Counted from the stretch's first letter, positions 47,953 to 57,605 are shown. The stretch is DNA of 64,000 nt from an uncultured Bacteroides sp. (GCF_963677945.1 NZ_OY782578.1:3625258-3689257), one strand, 5' to 3'. Translations and numbers: made by a program. The notes: generated by a model from the sequence alone, not told the origin.

Positions 47953-48006
47953 TAAATCAATAGGAATTACTAGTTTTGTAATCTTAAACGAATAAAATCA
48001 CAGAAA

Positions 48007-49371
48007 ATGAAGAAATATACATATCTGCTCCTGCTTCTTTCAGAAGTTATATTCACTACCATATTTACTTCTTGCTTAGCAGAAGACAGAACCTTGGAAT
48101 ACAGAGAAAGGACAGACGTAAACAATTGGGTCTACAATGAAATGCTAAATGCCTACCTATGGTATGATGGCATTTCCGAAGCCGATAAACTTAATTTTTA
48201 TGCAACTCCCGGTGTTTTCTTCAAGACGTTATTATCTAGCAAAGAAAATAAAAATAGCAGCTATTATTCAACAATAGACTCAATCGATAATTCTAGTAGT
48301 AACGAAAGTTTATCTTACGGATTTGATTTCGTGATTGATCCAACAGATAGTACAAGTTATGCCCGTGTACTTTATGTGCTGCCAGATAGTCCAGCCAGTG
48401 AAGCAGGATTAAAACGAGGCGATTTAATAATAGCATTCAATGGATTAGCTATCAGTAAAACAAACTATACTCAAATGCTCACCGGAAACGAACTTAAACT
48501 AATGTTAGGAACATTTGGCGGTGAAAAGACCGACTCCATTACTTTAAGTGCAGCAAGAAAGGTTTCTGATGATCCAATCCTGGCTAGTAATGTGCTTATT
48601 AGTAACTCTGGAAACACAATTGGTTATTTGATGTATAATCATTTTTCTCCAGGGCCAAATAATAATGCCTATGATTACACTTACGATAATGAATTGCGCC
48701 AACTATTTGCCTCTTTCAAAAGTCAGAATGTAACGGACTTTGTTCTTGATTTACGTTATAATACAGGAGGATATATTAGCTGTTGTCAATTACTTAGCAC
48801 CATGCTGGCACCTAGTTCTGCACTTGGTCAAACATTCTGTAAAATAGAATATAATGATAAGTATCCTGAAAAAACTGTTTATACCTTTGATAGTGATTCA
48901 ATTAAAGGAGGAGCTAATCTGAATCTTTCCCATCTCTATGTTTTGGTCAGCGATTATACAGCTGCTACTGCAGAATTACTTATTAATGGATTAAAACCAT
49001 ATATGGGTATTACACTAATAGGGACAACAACAAAAGGGAATAACTTGGTTACAAGATCAATTAAAAATGACACATATAACTGGGTTATTAACCCTGTAGT
49101 AGGGAAATTGTACAATTCGAAAGATGAATCTGAATATAGCAGCGGATTCACACCAGATGTAAAACAGGATGAATTTAAAGACTATAGTGCATTCAAAAAA
49201 TTAGGTGATAAAAATGAAACTTTGCTGAAAGAAGCGCTTGCATTAATAAATGGTGCGAGCCTCACGAAGAGCACCCGCACCAAATCTATATCTACTGTGT
49301 TGAACATCAAACAAAGTTCACTGGATAGAAAAAAGACAAACGGAGCATGGTTAGCTCCTATAAAGAGATAA
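48007..49371 (+). CDS. S41 (C-terminal processing peptidase)-like lipoprotein, catalytic residues replaced
   Basis: 454 aa with a lipobox-like FTSC (Cys22). An N-terminal helical part (VNNWVYNEMLNAYLWYDGI) is followed by a PDZ domain (VLYVLPDSPASEAGLKRGDLIIAFNG) and the S41 core (VTDFVLDLRYNTGGYISCCQLL). Active family members have TASAxE with the nucleophile Ser and TxGK with the general-base Lys. Here these read TAATAE (Ala320 at the Ser place) and TKGNN (Asn345 at the Lys place). So the fold is intact but peptidase activity is doubtful; it may bind peptides or C-termini instead. Divergent from cysK. Confidence 0.85.
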   Translation: MKKYTYLLLLLSEVIFTTIFTSCLAEDRTLEYRERTDVNNWVYNEMLNAYLWYDGISEADKLNFYATPGVFFKTLLSSKENKNSSYYSTIDSIDNSSSNESLSYGFDFVIDPTDSTSYARVLYVLPDSPASEAGLKRGDLIIAFNGLAISKTNYTQMLTGNELKLMLGTFGGEKTDSITLSAARKVSDDPILASNVLISNSGNTIGYLMYNHFSPGPNNNAYDYTYDNELRQLFASFKSQNVTDFVLDLRYNTGGYISCCQLLSTMLAPSSALGQTFCKIEYNDKYPEKTVYTFDSDSIKGGANLNLSHLYVLVSDYTAATAELLINGLKPYMGITLIGTTTKGNNLVTRSIKNDTYNWVINPVVGKLYNSKDESEYSSGFTPDVKQDEFKDYSAFKKLGDKNETLLKEALALINGASLTKSTRTKSISTVLNIKQSSLDRKKTNGAWLAPIKR

Positions 49372-49378
49372 CAAGCGG

Positions 49379-50197
49379 TTATCTCTCAAAGAACTTTTTA
49401 AAGAACAACAACTGATAGTCAATGGAATTATTCCAATATTGACCGCTATGACCTCCGGGACGGGTAATGAAATCATGATTGATTTTCCGTCCCAGTAAAC
49501 GTTCGTGGAGATCTTTATTCACATTAAGAAAGAAATCACCTTCTCCACAATCAATTATAATTGCAAGGTCACCGTTTTCAATTTTATCAATCTGATTGAT
49601 TACAGTATGTTCATCCCATGATTTCTTATTGTAAGCGAACTCACCCAGTTGTTTACTCATTTCCCAATTAGTTGGAAAAGGACGAATATCTACCCCACCA
49701 CTGGTACTTCCTGCTGCACCAAAAATATTTTTGTGACGGAAAGCTAGCCACAATGCACCATGACCGCCCATACTTAAACCAGTAATTGCTCGTCCCTTCT
49801 TGTCGTCAACTGTCTTATAATGATTATCAATATACTTCACCAATTCATCTGATACAAATGTTTCGTAACGGTAGGAAGAATCCTTTGGGCTATCCCAATA
49901 CCAACTGTTTTTACCATCAGGACATACAATGATCATCTTATTCTGATCGGCAATTTCAGGTAAATTTGGTTTCAACTGTATCCAGCTTTTGGCATTGCCA
50001 CTATAGCCATGCAGAAGATAAAGTACCGGATAGGTTGCATTCTTTGATGCCTTAGTAACTTCAGGCGCAATTACAACCACCTGCACGTCTTTATTCATTG
50101 ACGGGCTTTTCACTAATAATGTATCTACCTTTGCGGCATGCAGACTCACTGCAAGAAGAAGCAAAATAACAGATAAAGAAATAATACGGTTTTTCAT
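49379..50197 (-). CDS. Secreted esterase of the D/XynZ-like alpha/beta-hydrolase family
   Basis: 272 aa from the ATG at 50197. Signal peptide ends VSLHAA. Alpha/beta-hydrolase of the putative esterase group (PF00756): YPVLYLLHGYSGNAKSW, the nucleophile elbow GLSMGGHGALWLA (Ser near residue 143), acid DCGEGDFF and His in RPGGHSGQYW. Relatives include feruloyl/acetyl xylan esterases and S-formylglutathione hydrolase; with a signal peptide, a glycan ester is the likely substrate. TAATTTTG box on the minus strand at 50251-50244. Confidence 0.87.
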   Translation of the reverse strand: MKNRIISLSVILLLLAVSLHAAKVDTLLVKSPSMNKDVQVVVIAPEVTKASKNATYPVLYLLHGYSGNAKSWIQLKPNLPEIADQNKMIIVCPDGKNSWYWDSPKDSSYRYETFVSDELVKYIDNHYKTVDDKKGRAITGLSMGGHGALWLAFRHKNIFGAAGSTSGGVDIRPFPTNWEMSKQLGEFAYNKKSWDEHTVINQIDKIENGDLAIIIDCGEGDFFLNVNKDLHERLLGRKINHDFITRPGGHSGQYWNNSIDYQLLFFKKFFER

Positions 50198-50320
50198 GTT
50201 CAATAATTATTAATACTTATATTGTTCTTAATTTTAAGATTCTACAAAATTAAGTAAAAAGAAAAAGGATTATAACATTTTTATTCCGATTTTTGTTATT
50301 AGTAAAAAATACGACAATTT

Positions 50321-52693
50321 ATGAAAAAGATAATATTCCTGATTATTTTTGTATTGATCGCTATGACCACCGTAGCGCAGCAAAAACATTCCATAAAAGG
50401 AATCGTGATCGACAAAGGAAAACGAGAACCAATATCCTTTGCAAGCATAGGCATCTATGGAACCGGACAAGGAGCAGTGACAGATTCTGTGGGAAAATTC
50501 AACATTCAGAATGTAGTACCCGGAATATACAGACTACAGATTTCTGCAGTAGGATACAATACAGTACTCACTCCCGAATATATTAGTTCCACAAAAGATC
50601 TCTTTATAACGGTAGAACTTGAAGAAAACGTTACTCAACTGGGCGAAGTAAGCGTTACAGCTTCCATGTTCAGGAGAAATCCGGAAAGCCCCGTCGGCCT
50701 TCGTCTGATAGGATTGCAGGAAATTGAGAAAAGTCCGGGAGCAAACCGCGATATTTCACGCATTGTGCAAAACTATGCAGGTGTGGGATACTCACCGGTG
50801 GGATACCGTAACGACTTGATTGTTCGCGGAGGCGGACCTTCAGAAAACCGTTTCTTTATGGATGGAGTAGAAATTCCCAATATCAATCACTTCAGCACGC
50901 AGGGAGCATCCGGCGGACCTGTAGGAATTATTAATGCCGACCTTATCCGTGAAGTCAGTTTCTACACCGGAGCTTTCCCAGCAAGCAAAGGAAATGCACT
51001 AAGTTCCGTACTCGATTTCAAGTTGCGTGACGGAAATATGGAAAAGAACTCTATAAAAGCCACTCTCGGAGCATCGGAGTTTTCTTTAACCTCTAATGGT
51101 CATTTGAGTAAAAAGACAACTTATCTAGCTTCTGTCCGTCAGTCATACCTGCAATTTCTTTTCAAAGCTCTGGGATTGCCCTTTCTGCCTACCTATACCG
51201 ATGCGCAGTTCAAAACAAAAACACGACTTTCCCAGCATAATGAAATTACATTCCTTGGACTTACAGGTATTGATAATATGAAACTCAATACAAATCTTAC
51301 GGGCGAAAAAGCAGAATACATACTCAGTTATCTGCCCACTGTTAAGCAGGAAACATTTACTCTTGGCTCAGTCTATAAACACTATGCAGGCGCACATATC
51401 CAGACTGTGGTTTTGAGTCATAGCTACCTGAACAATCACCTCACAAAATATTTGAGAAATGATGAAAGCAGTCCTGATAATCTGACGTTGAAATATGGTT
51501 CGCTTGAGCAGGAAACTAAACTGCGTGTAGAAAATGTTTCTACCTTCGGAGCAGTAAAAGTGAGTTTCGGAGCAAATATGGATCACACACAATATAGCAA
51601 TAACACATTTCAAAAGGCATATACAGATCAATCGAAGACATATAAGTACCACACCTTTCTCGATATGTTACGCTGGGGATTCTTCGGGACCATGAATTAT
51701 GAATCACCGGATGAACGAATGACCGTTTCACTCGGAGTAAGGGGCGATGCCTGCAATTACACCTCACAGATGAATAAGCTCAATAATCAGCTTTCGCCAA
51801 GATTATCTCTCTCCTACCAGATTATAGGAGATGTTTATTTCAGTGGCAATGTAGGTCGATATTATCAGTTGCCGGCTTATACCGCTCTTGGTTATAAAGA
51901 TAATAATGGAATTTATCTCAATAAAAATCTTGGATATATAACTGTAGACCAGTACAGTGCCGGACTAACTTACAAGCATAGCGAGAACCTTCAGATTACT
52001 GCCGAAGGATTCTACAAAAAGTACGATAATATTCCTTTTTCCATAAATGACAATATCCCGTTGGCAGATAAAGGAGCCGATTATGGTGTAGTGGGAAATG
52101 AAGAACTCACCCCCAGTGCTCAGGGGCGTTCGTATGGTATTGAGCTGATGGCAAAATGGATTATCGTGAAAAAGCTGAATCTATCTTCCGCCCTCACCCT
52201 CTTTAAAAGTGAATATCGGAAAAACGAACTAAGTCCATACATCGCTTCTTCGTGGGATAACAAATACATCTTCAATCTGGGAGGTACGTACAACTTTGAA
52301 AAGAACTGGAGTTTCGGTGCTAAAATCAGCAGTATAGGTGGTGCGCCTTACACTCCTTATGATGTAGAAAAATCATCACTGGTAACGGCATGGGATGCAC
52401 AAGGCAGGGCATATTACGACTATTCCAAATACAACACCGAACGTTTATCTGCTTATACCCGCATCGACCTGAGAGTTGATAAAACTTTCTATATAAAGAA
52501 ATATATGCTTGGTTTCTACATTGATTTACAGAACATAACAGGTAGTCAGATTAAGCAGGCCGACGCCTTAATGAGCACCGGAGTAATTGAAAATCCTTCC
52601 GCTCCTGCAAATCAGCAACGGTATAAAATGAAATACATCAGTCAGAATAGTGGTACAGTGATTCCTACTTTGGGCATAACCTTCGAGTTTTAG
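50321..52693 (+). CDS. TonB-dependent receptor with carboxypeptidase-regulatory-like domain
   Basis: 790 aa. Signal peptide ends TTVAQ. Residues about 25-108 are the CarboxypepD_reg-like domain (HSIKGIVIDKGKREPISFAS, GAVTDSVGKFNIQNV). The plug follows (NRDISRIVQNYAGVGYSPV, RNDLIVRGGGPSENRFFMDG, and SSVLDFKLRDGN), then a barrel ending GTVIPTLGITFEF. No SusD partner is adjacent, so it is more likely a siderophore, cofactor or peptide receptor than a glycan PUL transporter. Ligand unknown. Confidence 0.9.
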   Translation: MKKIIFLIIFVLIAMTTVAQQKHSIKGIVIDKGKREPISFASIGIYGTGQGAVTDSVGKFNIQNVVPGIYRLQISAVGYNTVLTPEYISSTKDLFITVELEENVTQLGEVSVTASMFRRNPESPVGLRLIGLQEIEKSPGANRDISRIVQNYAGVGYSPVGYRNDLIVRGGGPSENRFFMDGVEIPNINHFSTQGASGGPVGIINADLIREVSFYTGAFPASKGNALSSVLDFKLRDGNMEKNSIKATLGASEFSLTSNGHLSKKTTYLASVRQSYLQFLFKALGLPFLPTYTDAQFKTKTRLSQHNEITFLGLTGIDNMKLNTNLTGEKAEYILSYLPTVKQETFTLGSVYKHYAGAHIQTVVLSHSYLNNHLTKYLRNDESSPDNLTLKYGSLEQETKLRVENVSTFGAVKVSFGANMDHTQYSNNTFQKAYTDQSKTYKYHTFLDMLRWGFFGTMNYESPDERMTVSLGVRGDACNYTSQMNKLNNQLSPRLSLSYQIIGDVYFSGNVGRYYQLPAYTALGYKDNNGIYLNKNLGYITVDQYSAGLTYKHSENLQITAEGFYKKYDNIPFSINDNIPLADKGADYGVVGNEELTPSAQGRSYGIELMAKWIIVKKLNLSSALTLFKSEYRKNELSPYIASSWDNKYIFNLGGTYNFEKNWSFGAKISSIGGAPYTPYDVEKSSLVTAWDAQGRAYYDYSKYNTERLSAYTRIDLRVDKTFYIKKYMLGFYIDLQNITGSQIKQADALMSTGVIENPSAPANQQRYKMKYISQNSGTVIPTLGITFEF

Positions 52694-52716
52694 CAAATAG
52701 GCCTTTCATAAAAACA

Positions 52717-52780
52717 ATGTTCACCGAAACCCGGACCTTTTATAGTTTAAAAATTAAAAGTCTTTCGTTTCGGTGAACAT
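52717..52780. terminator. Long bidirectional stem-loop between receptor and lut operon
   Basis: ATGTTCACCGAAAC (52717-52730) pairs perfectly with GTTTCGGTGAACAT (52767-52780). The 36-nt loop can form an inner AAAAG/CTTTT stem. It can stop both converging transcripts. Confidence 0.75.
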
Positions 52781-52844
52781 ACATTGCTAACTTCAGTTTT
52801 AAAACAAAATTATCTACATTACTTTAATTTTCAACAAAAATCTC

Positions 52845-53420
52845 TTATTTCAAAATTACCGTCACCTCCTTAGCACCATGAGCACCTTTAACTAAAGCCT
52901 GCTCAATATCTGCAGTTTTAGAAGGGCCGGAAATAAAGACTCCAAATCCGTAATCGTTAAACTGTTGTCTTTTATATGCTTCATGCATCGTATCTACCAG
53001 ACTCTCTTTATCGAGAAGGATTACCAAACTATCAGCAATAAAATAGAGAGCTCTCTCTTTTACATTCTGAGGAATCCACACAGTTCCGTTTTCTGCTACT
53101 CCAAAAGCACCTTCAACTATTCCAAGATTAACACCGTTCAGTTCTTGAGGATTACTGACAGAATCCGGATCCATAGTCGAATTAATGCCGGGAACATTAG
53201 ATGCAATTATTTTAGCATCCGGATACAGTTCAGCTATTAACTGATTTACATCTTCGCCCTCCTTCAATAAAACGGCATTGCCACCCACAGCTTTACTTAC
53301 TTCAATAAACTGGTTTATTTTATCAGGAAACTGTATGGCATCCAGTTCAATTACAGGCATATCATATTTTTCCAGATTATGTAGCCTGATATTATTTAAA
53401 ATCTGTTCTTTGCTATTCAT
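52845..53420 (-). CDS. lutC: LutC-like LUD-domain protein of L-lactate utilisation
   Basis: 191 aa, LUD domain. LRLHNLEKY-type N-terminus, DSVSNPQELNGVNLGIVEGAFGVAENGTVWI core and FVISGPSKTADIEQALVKGAHGAKE-type end (VFISGPSKTADIEQALV). Third member of the LutABC L-lactate oxidation complex. Its ATG overlaps the lutB stop by 4 nt. Last gene of the operon, followed by the stem-loop at 52717. Confidence 0.9.
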   Translation of the reverse strand: MNSKEQILNNIRLHNLEKYDMPVIELDAIQFPDKINQFIEVSKAVGGNAVLLKEGEDVNQLIAELYPDAKIIASNVPGINSTMDPDSVSNPQELNGVNLGIVEGAFGVAENGTVWIPQNVKERALYFIADSLVILLDKESLVDTMHEAYKRQQFNDYGFGVFISGPSKTADIEQALVKGAHGAKEVTVILK

Positions 53421-54784
53421 CGCTTAACGTTTTTCTTCCACCAGGAGGTAAATGATTCAGGGGCAAACTCCGGCAATTCTCTTCCAATGCCCCATTCATT
53501 GAACTTATTATACTTCAGCGAACGGGGTATCTTATTAACTATCGGTGCCATTTTCAATGCACTGTGAAAAAGCCCCGGATGATTAAAAAGAAAACTCATT
53601 CCGCCAGACAATACCTTTTTAGCAGGATTTGCTTTGCCTATAGCATTAAGTCCCTGCCTCCATTTATATATCTGATTACCCAGATCTATTTTTACCGGGC
53701 AAACATTGTTACACGAGAAGCAGAGAGTACAAGCCGGTAAGTTGGTATAATACACCTGCGGTGCTTTCAGCATCCCCAGATTAATACCAATAGGACCGGG
53801 AATGAAATACGAATAAGAATAGCCGCCACTTCTCCGGTAAACAGGACAAGTATTCATACAAGCTCCGCAACGGATACATTTCAATGTTTGCAAGTGATCC
53901 TTATTCCCTAAAATATCACTTCTTCCATTATCCACTAAAATAATATGCAGCTCACCTCCCTTACGCGGTTTACAATAATGGGAAGTATAAGAAGTTATTG
54001 GTTGTCCAGTTGCCGATCTTGCCAACAGACGAGTAAAAACGCCTAACGACTCACGGTTAGGTATCACCTTTTCAATACCCATTGATACAATATGAATATC
54101 AGCCTGAGATGTTCCCATATCAGCATTACCTTCATTAGTACAGACAACTACATCCCCCGTCTCGGCTACACCGAAATTGGCACCGGTCATCGCCACTTTA
54201 GCAGAAAGGAACTCTTTTCGGAGATTCTCACGCATACAACCGGTAAGATAAGTCGGATCGGAATTCCCTTTTTCGGTATTCAGCTTTTCTTCAAAAAGCT
54301 CCCCTATAATCTGCCTTTTCAGGTGAATGGCCGGCATTACAATATGGCTGGGCGGTTGCTTTAATAGCTGAAGAATCCGTTCACCCAAATCGCTTTCAAT
54401 TACATCAATGCCATTTTCAATCAGGAAATCATCCAAATGACATTCCTCAGTCAGCATCGACTTACTCTTCACAACCTTCTCTGCACTGTTTTTACGAAGA
54501 ATTTCCAGAACAATATTATTGTGCTCCGTATCATCTTTAGCCCAGTGTACGGTTGCACCATTCTTTTCAGCAGCCTCAGCAAATTGCAGAAGATAATGAT
54601 CCAGATGAGTAATGGAGTGCATCTTTATCTTACTTGCCAGTTCGCGCAACTCCTCCCATTCAGGAATACCCTTCGCCAGATTATCTCTCTTTACGCGTGT
54701 ACCCCAAAGAGTTTCGTTATGCCACTGCGCCCCCTCTTTATTACTAAGGAAAGCCTCTGCAGCTGTAACATGATTTTTATTCAT
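53417..54784 (-). CDS. lutB: LutB-like iron-sulphur protein of L-lactate utilisation
   Basis: 455 aa. An N-terminal LUD domain (GANFGVAETGDVVVCTNEGN) is followed by two 4Fe-4S cluster motifs, CIRCGACMNTCPVYR and CTLCFSCNNVCPVKI, and a C-terminal DUF3390-like region. With LutA and LutC it oxidises L-lactate to pyruvate at the membrane. Coupled by 4-nt ATGA overlaps to lutA before and lutC after. Confidence 0.93.
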   Translation of the reverse strand: MNKNHVTAAEAFLSNKEGAQWHNETLWGTRVKRDNLAKGIPEWEELRELASKIKMHSITHLDHYLLQFAEAAEKNGATVHWAKDDTEHNNIVLEILRKNSAEKVVKSKSMLTEECHLDDFLIENGIDVIESDLGERILQLLKQPPSHIVMPAIHLKRQIIGELFEEKLNTEKGNSDPTYLTGCMRENLRKEFLSAKVAMTGANFGVAETGDVVVCTNEGNADMGTSQADIHIVSMGIEKVIPNRESLGVFTRLLARSATGQPITSYTSHYCKPRKGGELHIILVDNGRSDILGNKDHLQTLKCIRCGACMNTCPVYRRSGGYSYSYFIPGPIGINLGMLKAPQVYYTNLPACTLCFSCNNVCPVKIDLGNQIYKWRQGLNAIGKANPAKKVLSGGMSFLFNHPGLFHSALKMAPIVNKIPRSLKYNKFNEWGIGRELPEFAPESFTSWWKKNVKR

Positions 54785-55533
54785 AATCCACTAGCTAATA
54801 TTTCGACAGCATGAATGAACTTAACAGGCAATTTATCCCTTCGGGCTATCCCTTGCATGTGCATCAGGCACGAACTGTCGGCACCTGTAATATACTCGGC
54901 ACCAGTATTCATGTGATTCTGCAGTTTATCCCTTCCCATAGCACAGGACACCGCCTCTTCCTCGACGGCAAACATACCCCCGAATCCACAGCATTCATCC
55001 ACTCTTTCCGGTTCTTCAATTTCAATTCCCTTCTTTAAAGAAAGGAGATCCTTTATCTTAGAATACATAGGAATATTCAGTTCGCTTGCCGAAGATAGAT
55101 TCAATTCCCGTACTCCGTGACAGCTATTGTGCACACTTACCTTATGAGGAAATTCACCCGGAAGATTATCCGGTTTAACAATGTCATGCAAAAACTCGCA
55201 GACATCGTAAATCTTACCTTCAGTCTGGCAAACATGTCCATGAGCTGCCAAAATCTGCGGATGATTTTCTTTCACAAAAGCCACACAACTAGCCGAAGGG
55301 CCCACCACATAATCATAGTCTTTGAATATTTCTCCGAACTTTTTTATCGTAGCCAGACCTTTATCTTCAAAACCTGCATTGGCCATAGGCTGGCCGCAGC
55401 AGGTCTGATTCATAGGATAGTCAATATTTAATCCAAAGTATTTCAGTAATTTATAAGTAGCGATACCCACTTCCGGATAAACCGCATTTACATAACAAGG
55501 AATAAACAATCCTATTTTAAGTGATTTATCCAT
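54781..55533 (-). CDS. lutA: LutA-like Fe-S oxidoreductase of L-lactate utilisation
   Basis: 250 aa. Two CCG domains with NQTCCGQPMANAG (about residue 45) and VDECCGFGGMFAVEE (about 185), plus GPSASCVAF and HNSCHGVREL, the Cys-rich motifs that ligate Fe-S clusters in LutA/GlpC/HdrB proteins. Its ATG shares one base with the TAA stop of the aldehyde dehydrogenase gene (TAATG). Confidence 0.93.
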   Translation of the reverse strand: MDKSLKIGLFIPCYVNAVYPEVGIATYKLLKYFGLNIDYPMNQTCCGQPMANAGFEDKGLATIKKFGEIFKDYDYVVGPSASCVAFVKENHPQILAAHGHVCQTEGKIYDVCEFLHDIVKPDNLPGEFPHKVSVHNSCHGVRELNLSSASELNIPMYSKIKDLLSLKKGIEIEEPERVDECCGFGGMFAVEEEAVSCAMGRDKLQNHMNTGAEYITGADSSCLMHMQGIARRDKLPVKFIHAVEILASGL

Positions 55534-56969
55534 TAATCTTGTGTTTCAATATAAACAACATGAGTTTGCAAATACTCTTCCAGGCCGTGTTTACCATCAG
55601 CACCACCAATACCCGATTTACGCCATCCGGCATGGAATCCCTGCATAGCCTCAAAGTTCTCTCTGTTTACATACGTTTCACCGAACTTCAGCGCACGTAC
55701 TAACTTCAAAGCAGTATTCAGATTCTTTGTATATACAGATGAGGTAAGTCCGTATTCGCAATCGTTAGCCCATTCAATAGCCTTATCTAAGTCAGTAAAT
55801 TCGATGATTGGCAGAACCGGACCAAAGGTTTCTTCGTGTGCAATATCCATATCATGGGTTACATCAATAAGAACAGTAGGTTCAAAGAAATAACCTTTCT
55901 CATCTTTCTTCTTACCACCACACGCAATCTTAGCTCCTTGCTTAACGGCTTTATCCACTTTATCCTGAACGGATTTCAGTGAATTAGCATCAATCAGCGG
56001 CCCCATATCCAGTTCTTTAATTTTGCTCGGATTACCAAAAGTAACCTTCTTCATTCCTTCAATCACCTTTTTCTGGAATTCATCCTTTACATCTTTATGC
56101 ACATAAACACGTTCACAACAATTGCAAACTTGTCCGGTATTAATAACCCGTGATGCGATAATGCATTTTACAGTCAAATCAATGTCTGCATCATTCATTA
56201 CAATAGCAGGAGCTTTTCCGCCTAGCTCCAGAGATACCTTAGTGATATTAGTACAGGCAGCAGCCATGGTCTGACGGCCGGCATCCACACTTCCGGTGAG
56301 ACTAACCATTCCCACTTTCGGATTAGCAGCCAGTTCATGACCCACTACCGAACCTTTACCAAATACTATATTGAATACGCCAGCAGGCAATCCTGATTCT
56401 TCAACAACCTGAGCAAACACATAAGCATTCTCCGGAGTCAGCTGGCTTGGTTTAATTACAATCGTATTACCAGTAACCAATGCAGGAGCCGCTTTTCTGG
56501 CAATTAAGAAAAACGGAAAATTCCAGGGAAGGATTCCTGTAGTAACACCAATAGGTTTCTTAAACAGGAATATATTTTCTTTTGGTCTGTCACTTTGAAT
56601 AATTTCGCCTTCATAACGGCGGGCCCATTCGGCCATGTAATCCAAATAATCAGCGGTAAATAAAACCTCAACATTTGCCAATGCCTGCGTTTTGCCACCT
56701 TCTCTCACAATAATATCAGTCAGCTCAGCTTCTCTTTTCCTGATACCATTTGCAATAATTCTAAGATATTTAGCTCTTTCTACAGCCGGAATCTTCTCCC
56801 ATGCTGGCTGAGCTTTTTCTGCAGCGTCAATTGCTGCTTTTACATCATCGGAAGTACCGTCCGGCATCAGTGAGATAACTTCTTCAGTCGAAGGGTTCAG
56901 AACATTAATCCATTTGTCGGAAGCATTTTCTACAAATTTCCCATTGATAAACATTTTTAGATTTTTCAT
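55533..56969 (-). CDS. aldA: NAD(P)-dependent aldehyde dehydrogenase, probably lactaldehyde dehydrogenase
   Basis: 478 aa from the ATG at 56969 (the frame runs to 56993). ALDH motifs: TGILPWNFPFFLIARKAAPA, VSLELGGKAPAIVMND with the general-base Glu, NTGQVCNCCERVYVH with the catalytic Cys, and HEETFGPVLPII. Resembles AldA, which oxidises L-lactaldehyde or glycolaldehyde. Direct coupling to lutABC supports L-lactaldehyde to L-lactate to pyruvate, the end of L-fucose or L-rhamnose breakdown. No fucose isomerase, kinase or aldolase is in the window, so this is inference. Confidence 0.88.
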   Translation of the reverse strand: MKNLKMFINGKFVENASDKWINVLNPSTEEVISLMPDGTSDDVKAAIDAAEKAQPAWEKIPAVERAKYLRIIANGIRKREAELTDIIVREGGKTQALANVEVLFTADYLDYMAEWARRYEGEIIQSDRPKENIFLFKKPIGVTTGILPWNFPFFLIARKAAPALVTGNTIVIKPSQLTPENAYVFAQVVEESGLPAGVFNIVFGKGSVVGHELAANPKVGMVSLTGSVDAGRQTMAAACTNITKVSLELGGKAPAIVMNDADIDLTVKCIIASRVINTGQVCNCCERVYVHKDVKDEFQKKVIEGMKKVTFGNPSKIKELDMGPLIDANSLKSVQDKVDKAVKQGAKIACGGKKKDEKGYFFEPTVLIDVTHDMDIAHEETFGPVLPIIEFTDLDKAIEWANDCEYGLTSSVYTKNLNTALKLVRALKFGETYVNRENFEAMQGFHAGWRKSGIGGADGKHGLEEYLQTHVVYIETQD

Positions 56970-57605
56970 AGGCTGTTTTTTAAAGATTAACAATGAGTCA
57001 TAAAGATATATTTTTAGAATGACAATATCACTTCTTTTTTTGATTTTATGACTTGCTTTTTTGACTTATAATCTTTATAGTCAATTTTTTATATAATCTT
57101 ATTTAGCCTATCTGGACAAACTTATATCAAAAAGGATTTTCATTACTATTTCTCTTCTTTCTTCTCTGTTATGATGTAGTATCCTCGAGAATTATAGATA
57201 CTTTATTCTCATTTAGATGTTTATTTTGCTCCCTCATTTACTCCCTCATTCTTCGTATTTACTCCCTCATCTGCTTTATCATTTATAAGATAGTTCTTAC
57301 AGGTATATCTTTATTCCAATCATAATAGGACTCTTGTATGCATGTAGCTGTGAGCTTTTGGAAAAAAAATGCTGATTTTCTTTCTATTTACTTCCATCAC
57401 ATTCTTAGTAAGATAAAAAGTCTAACGGTTTAACAAAGAGCATACTGACTGGATTAAAATTTTACTTATAAAAATATTGCTCATATAAAGAATACATTCT
57501 ATATTTGATTTATAATTATGATGAGATATTTATTAAAAATTCAATTTTTATTTTATTAAGGATGATTCAACTAGTAATATTACAACTAAATCCTAGTTTA
57601 AATAA
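56970..57605. promoter_or_regulatory. Upstream region of the aldA-lut operon and repeat-containing gap
   Basis: No gene seen in about 630 nt. Minus-strand -7 candidate TATCTTTA at 57008-57001. An imperfect palindrome TTGACT...AGTCAA spans 57061-57084 and a further TGACTT lies just left of it, so a regulator site is possible. CTCCCTCAT repeats occupy 57229-57270; the rest is featureless AT-rich DNA. Confidence 0.4.
57229..57270 (+). repeat. Three direct CTCCCTCAT repeats
   Basis: CTCCCTCAT occurs at 57229-57237, 57241-57249 and 57262-57270, the later two preceded by TTA or TTTA. Same style of locus-specific word cluster as elsewhere in the window; similar GAGGGAGTGAGGG words occur near 980. 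Confidence 0.55.

Noticed and set aside
54092-54814. Antisense frames over lutB
   Set aside because: Opposite a clear Fe-S protein gene; no independent support.
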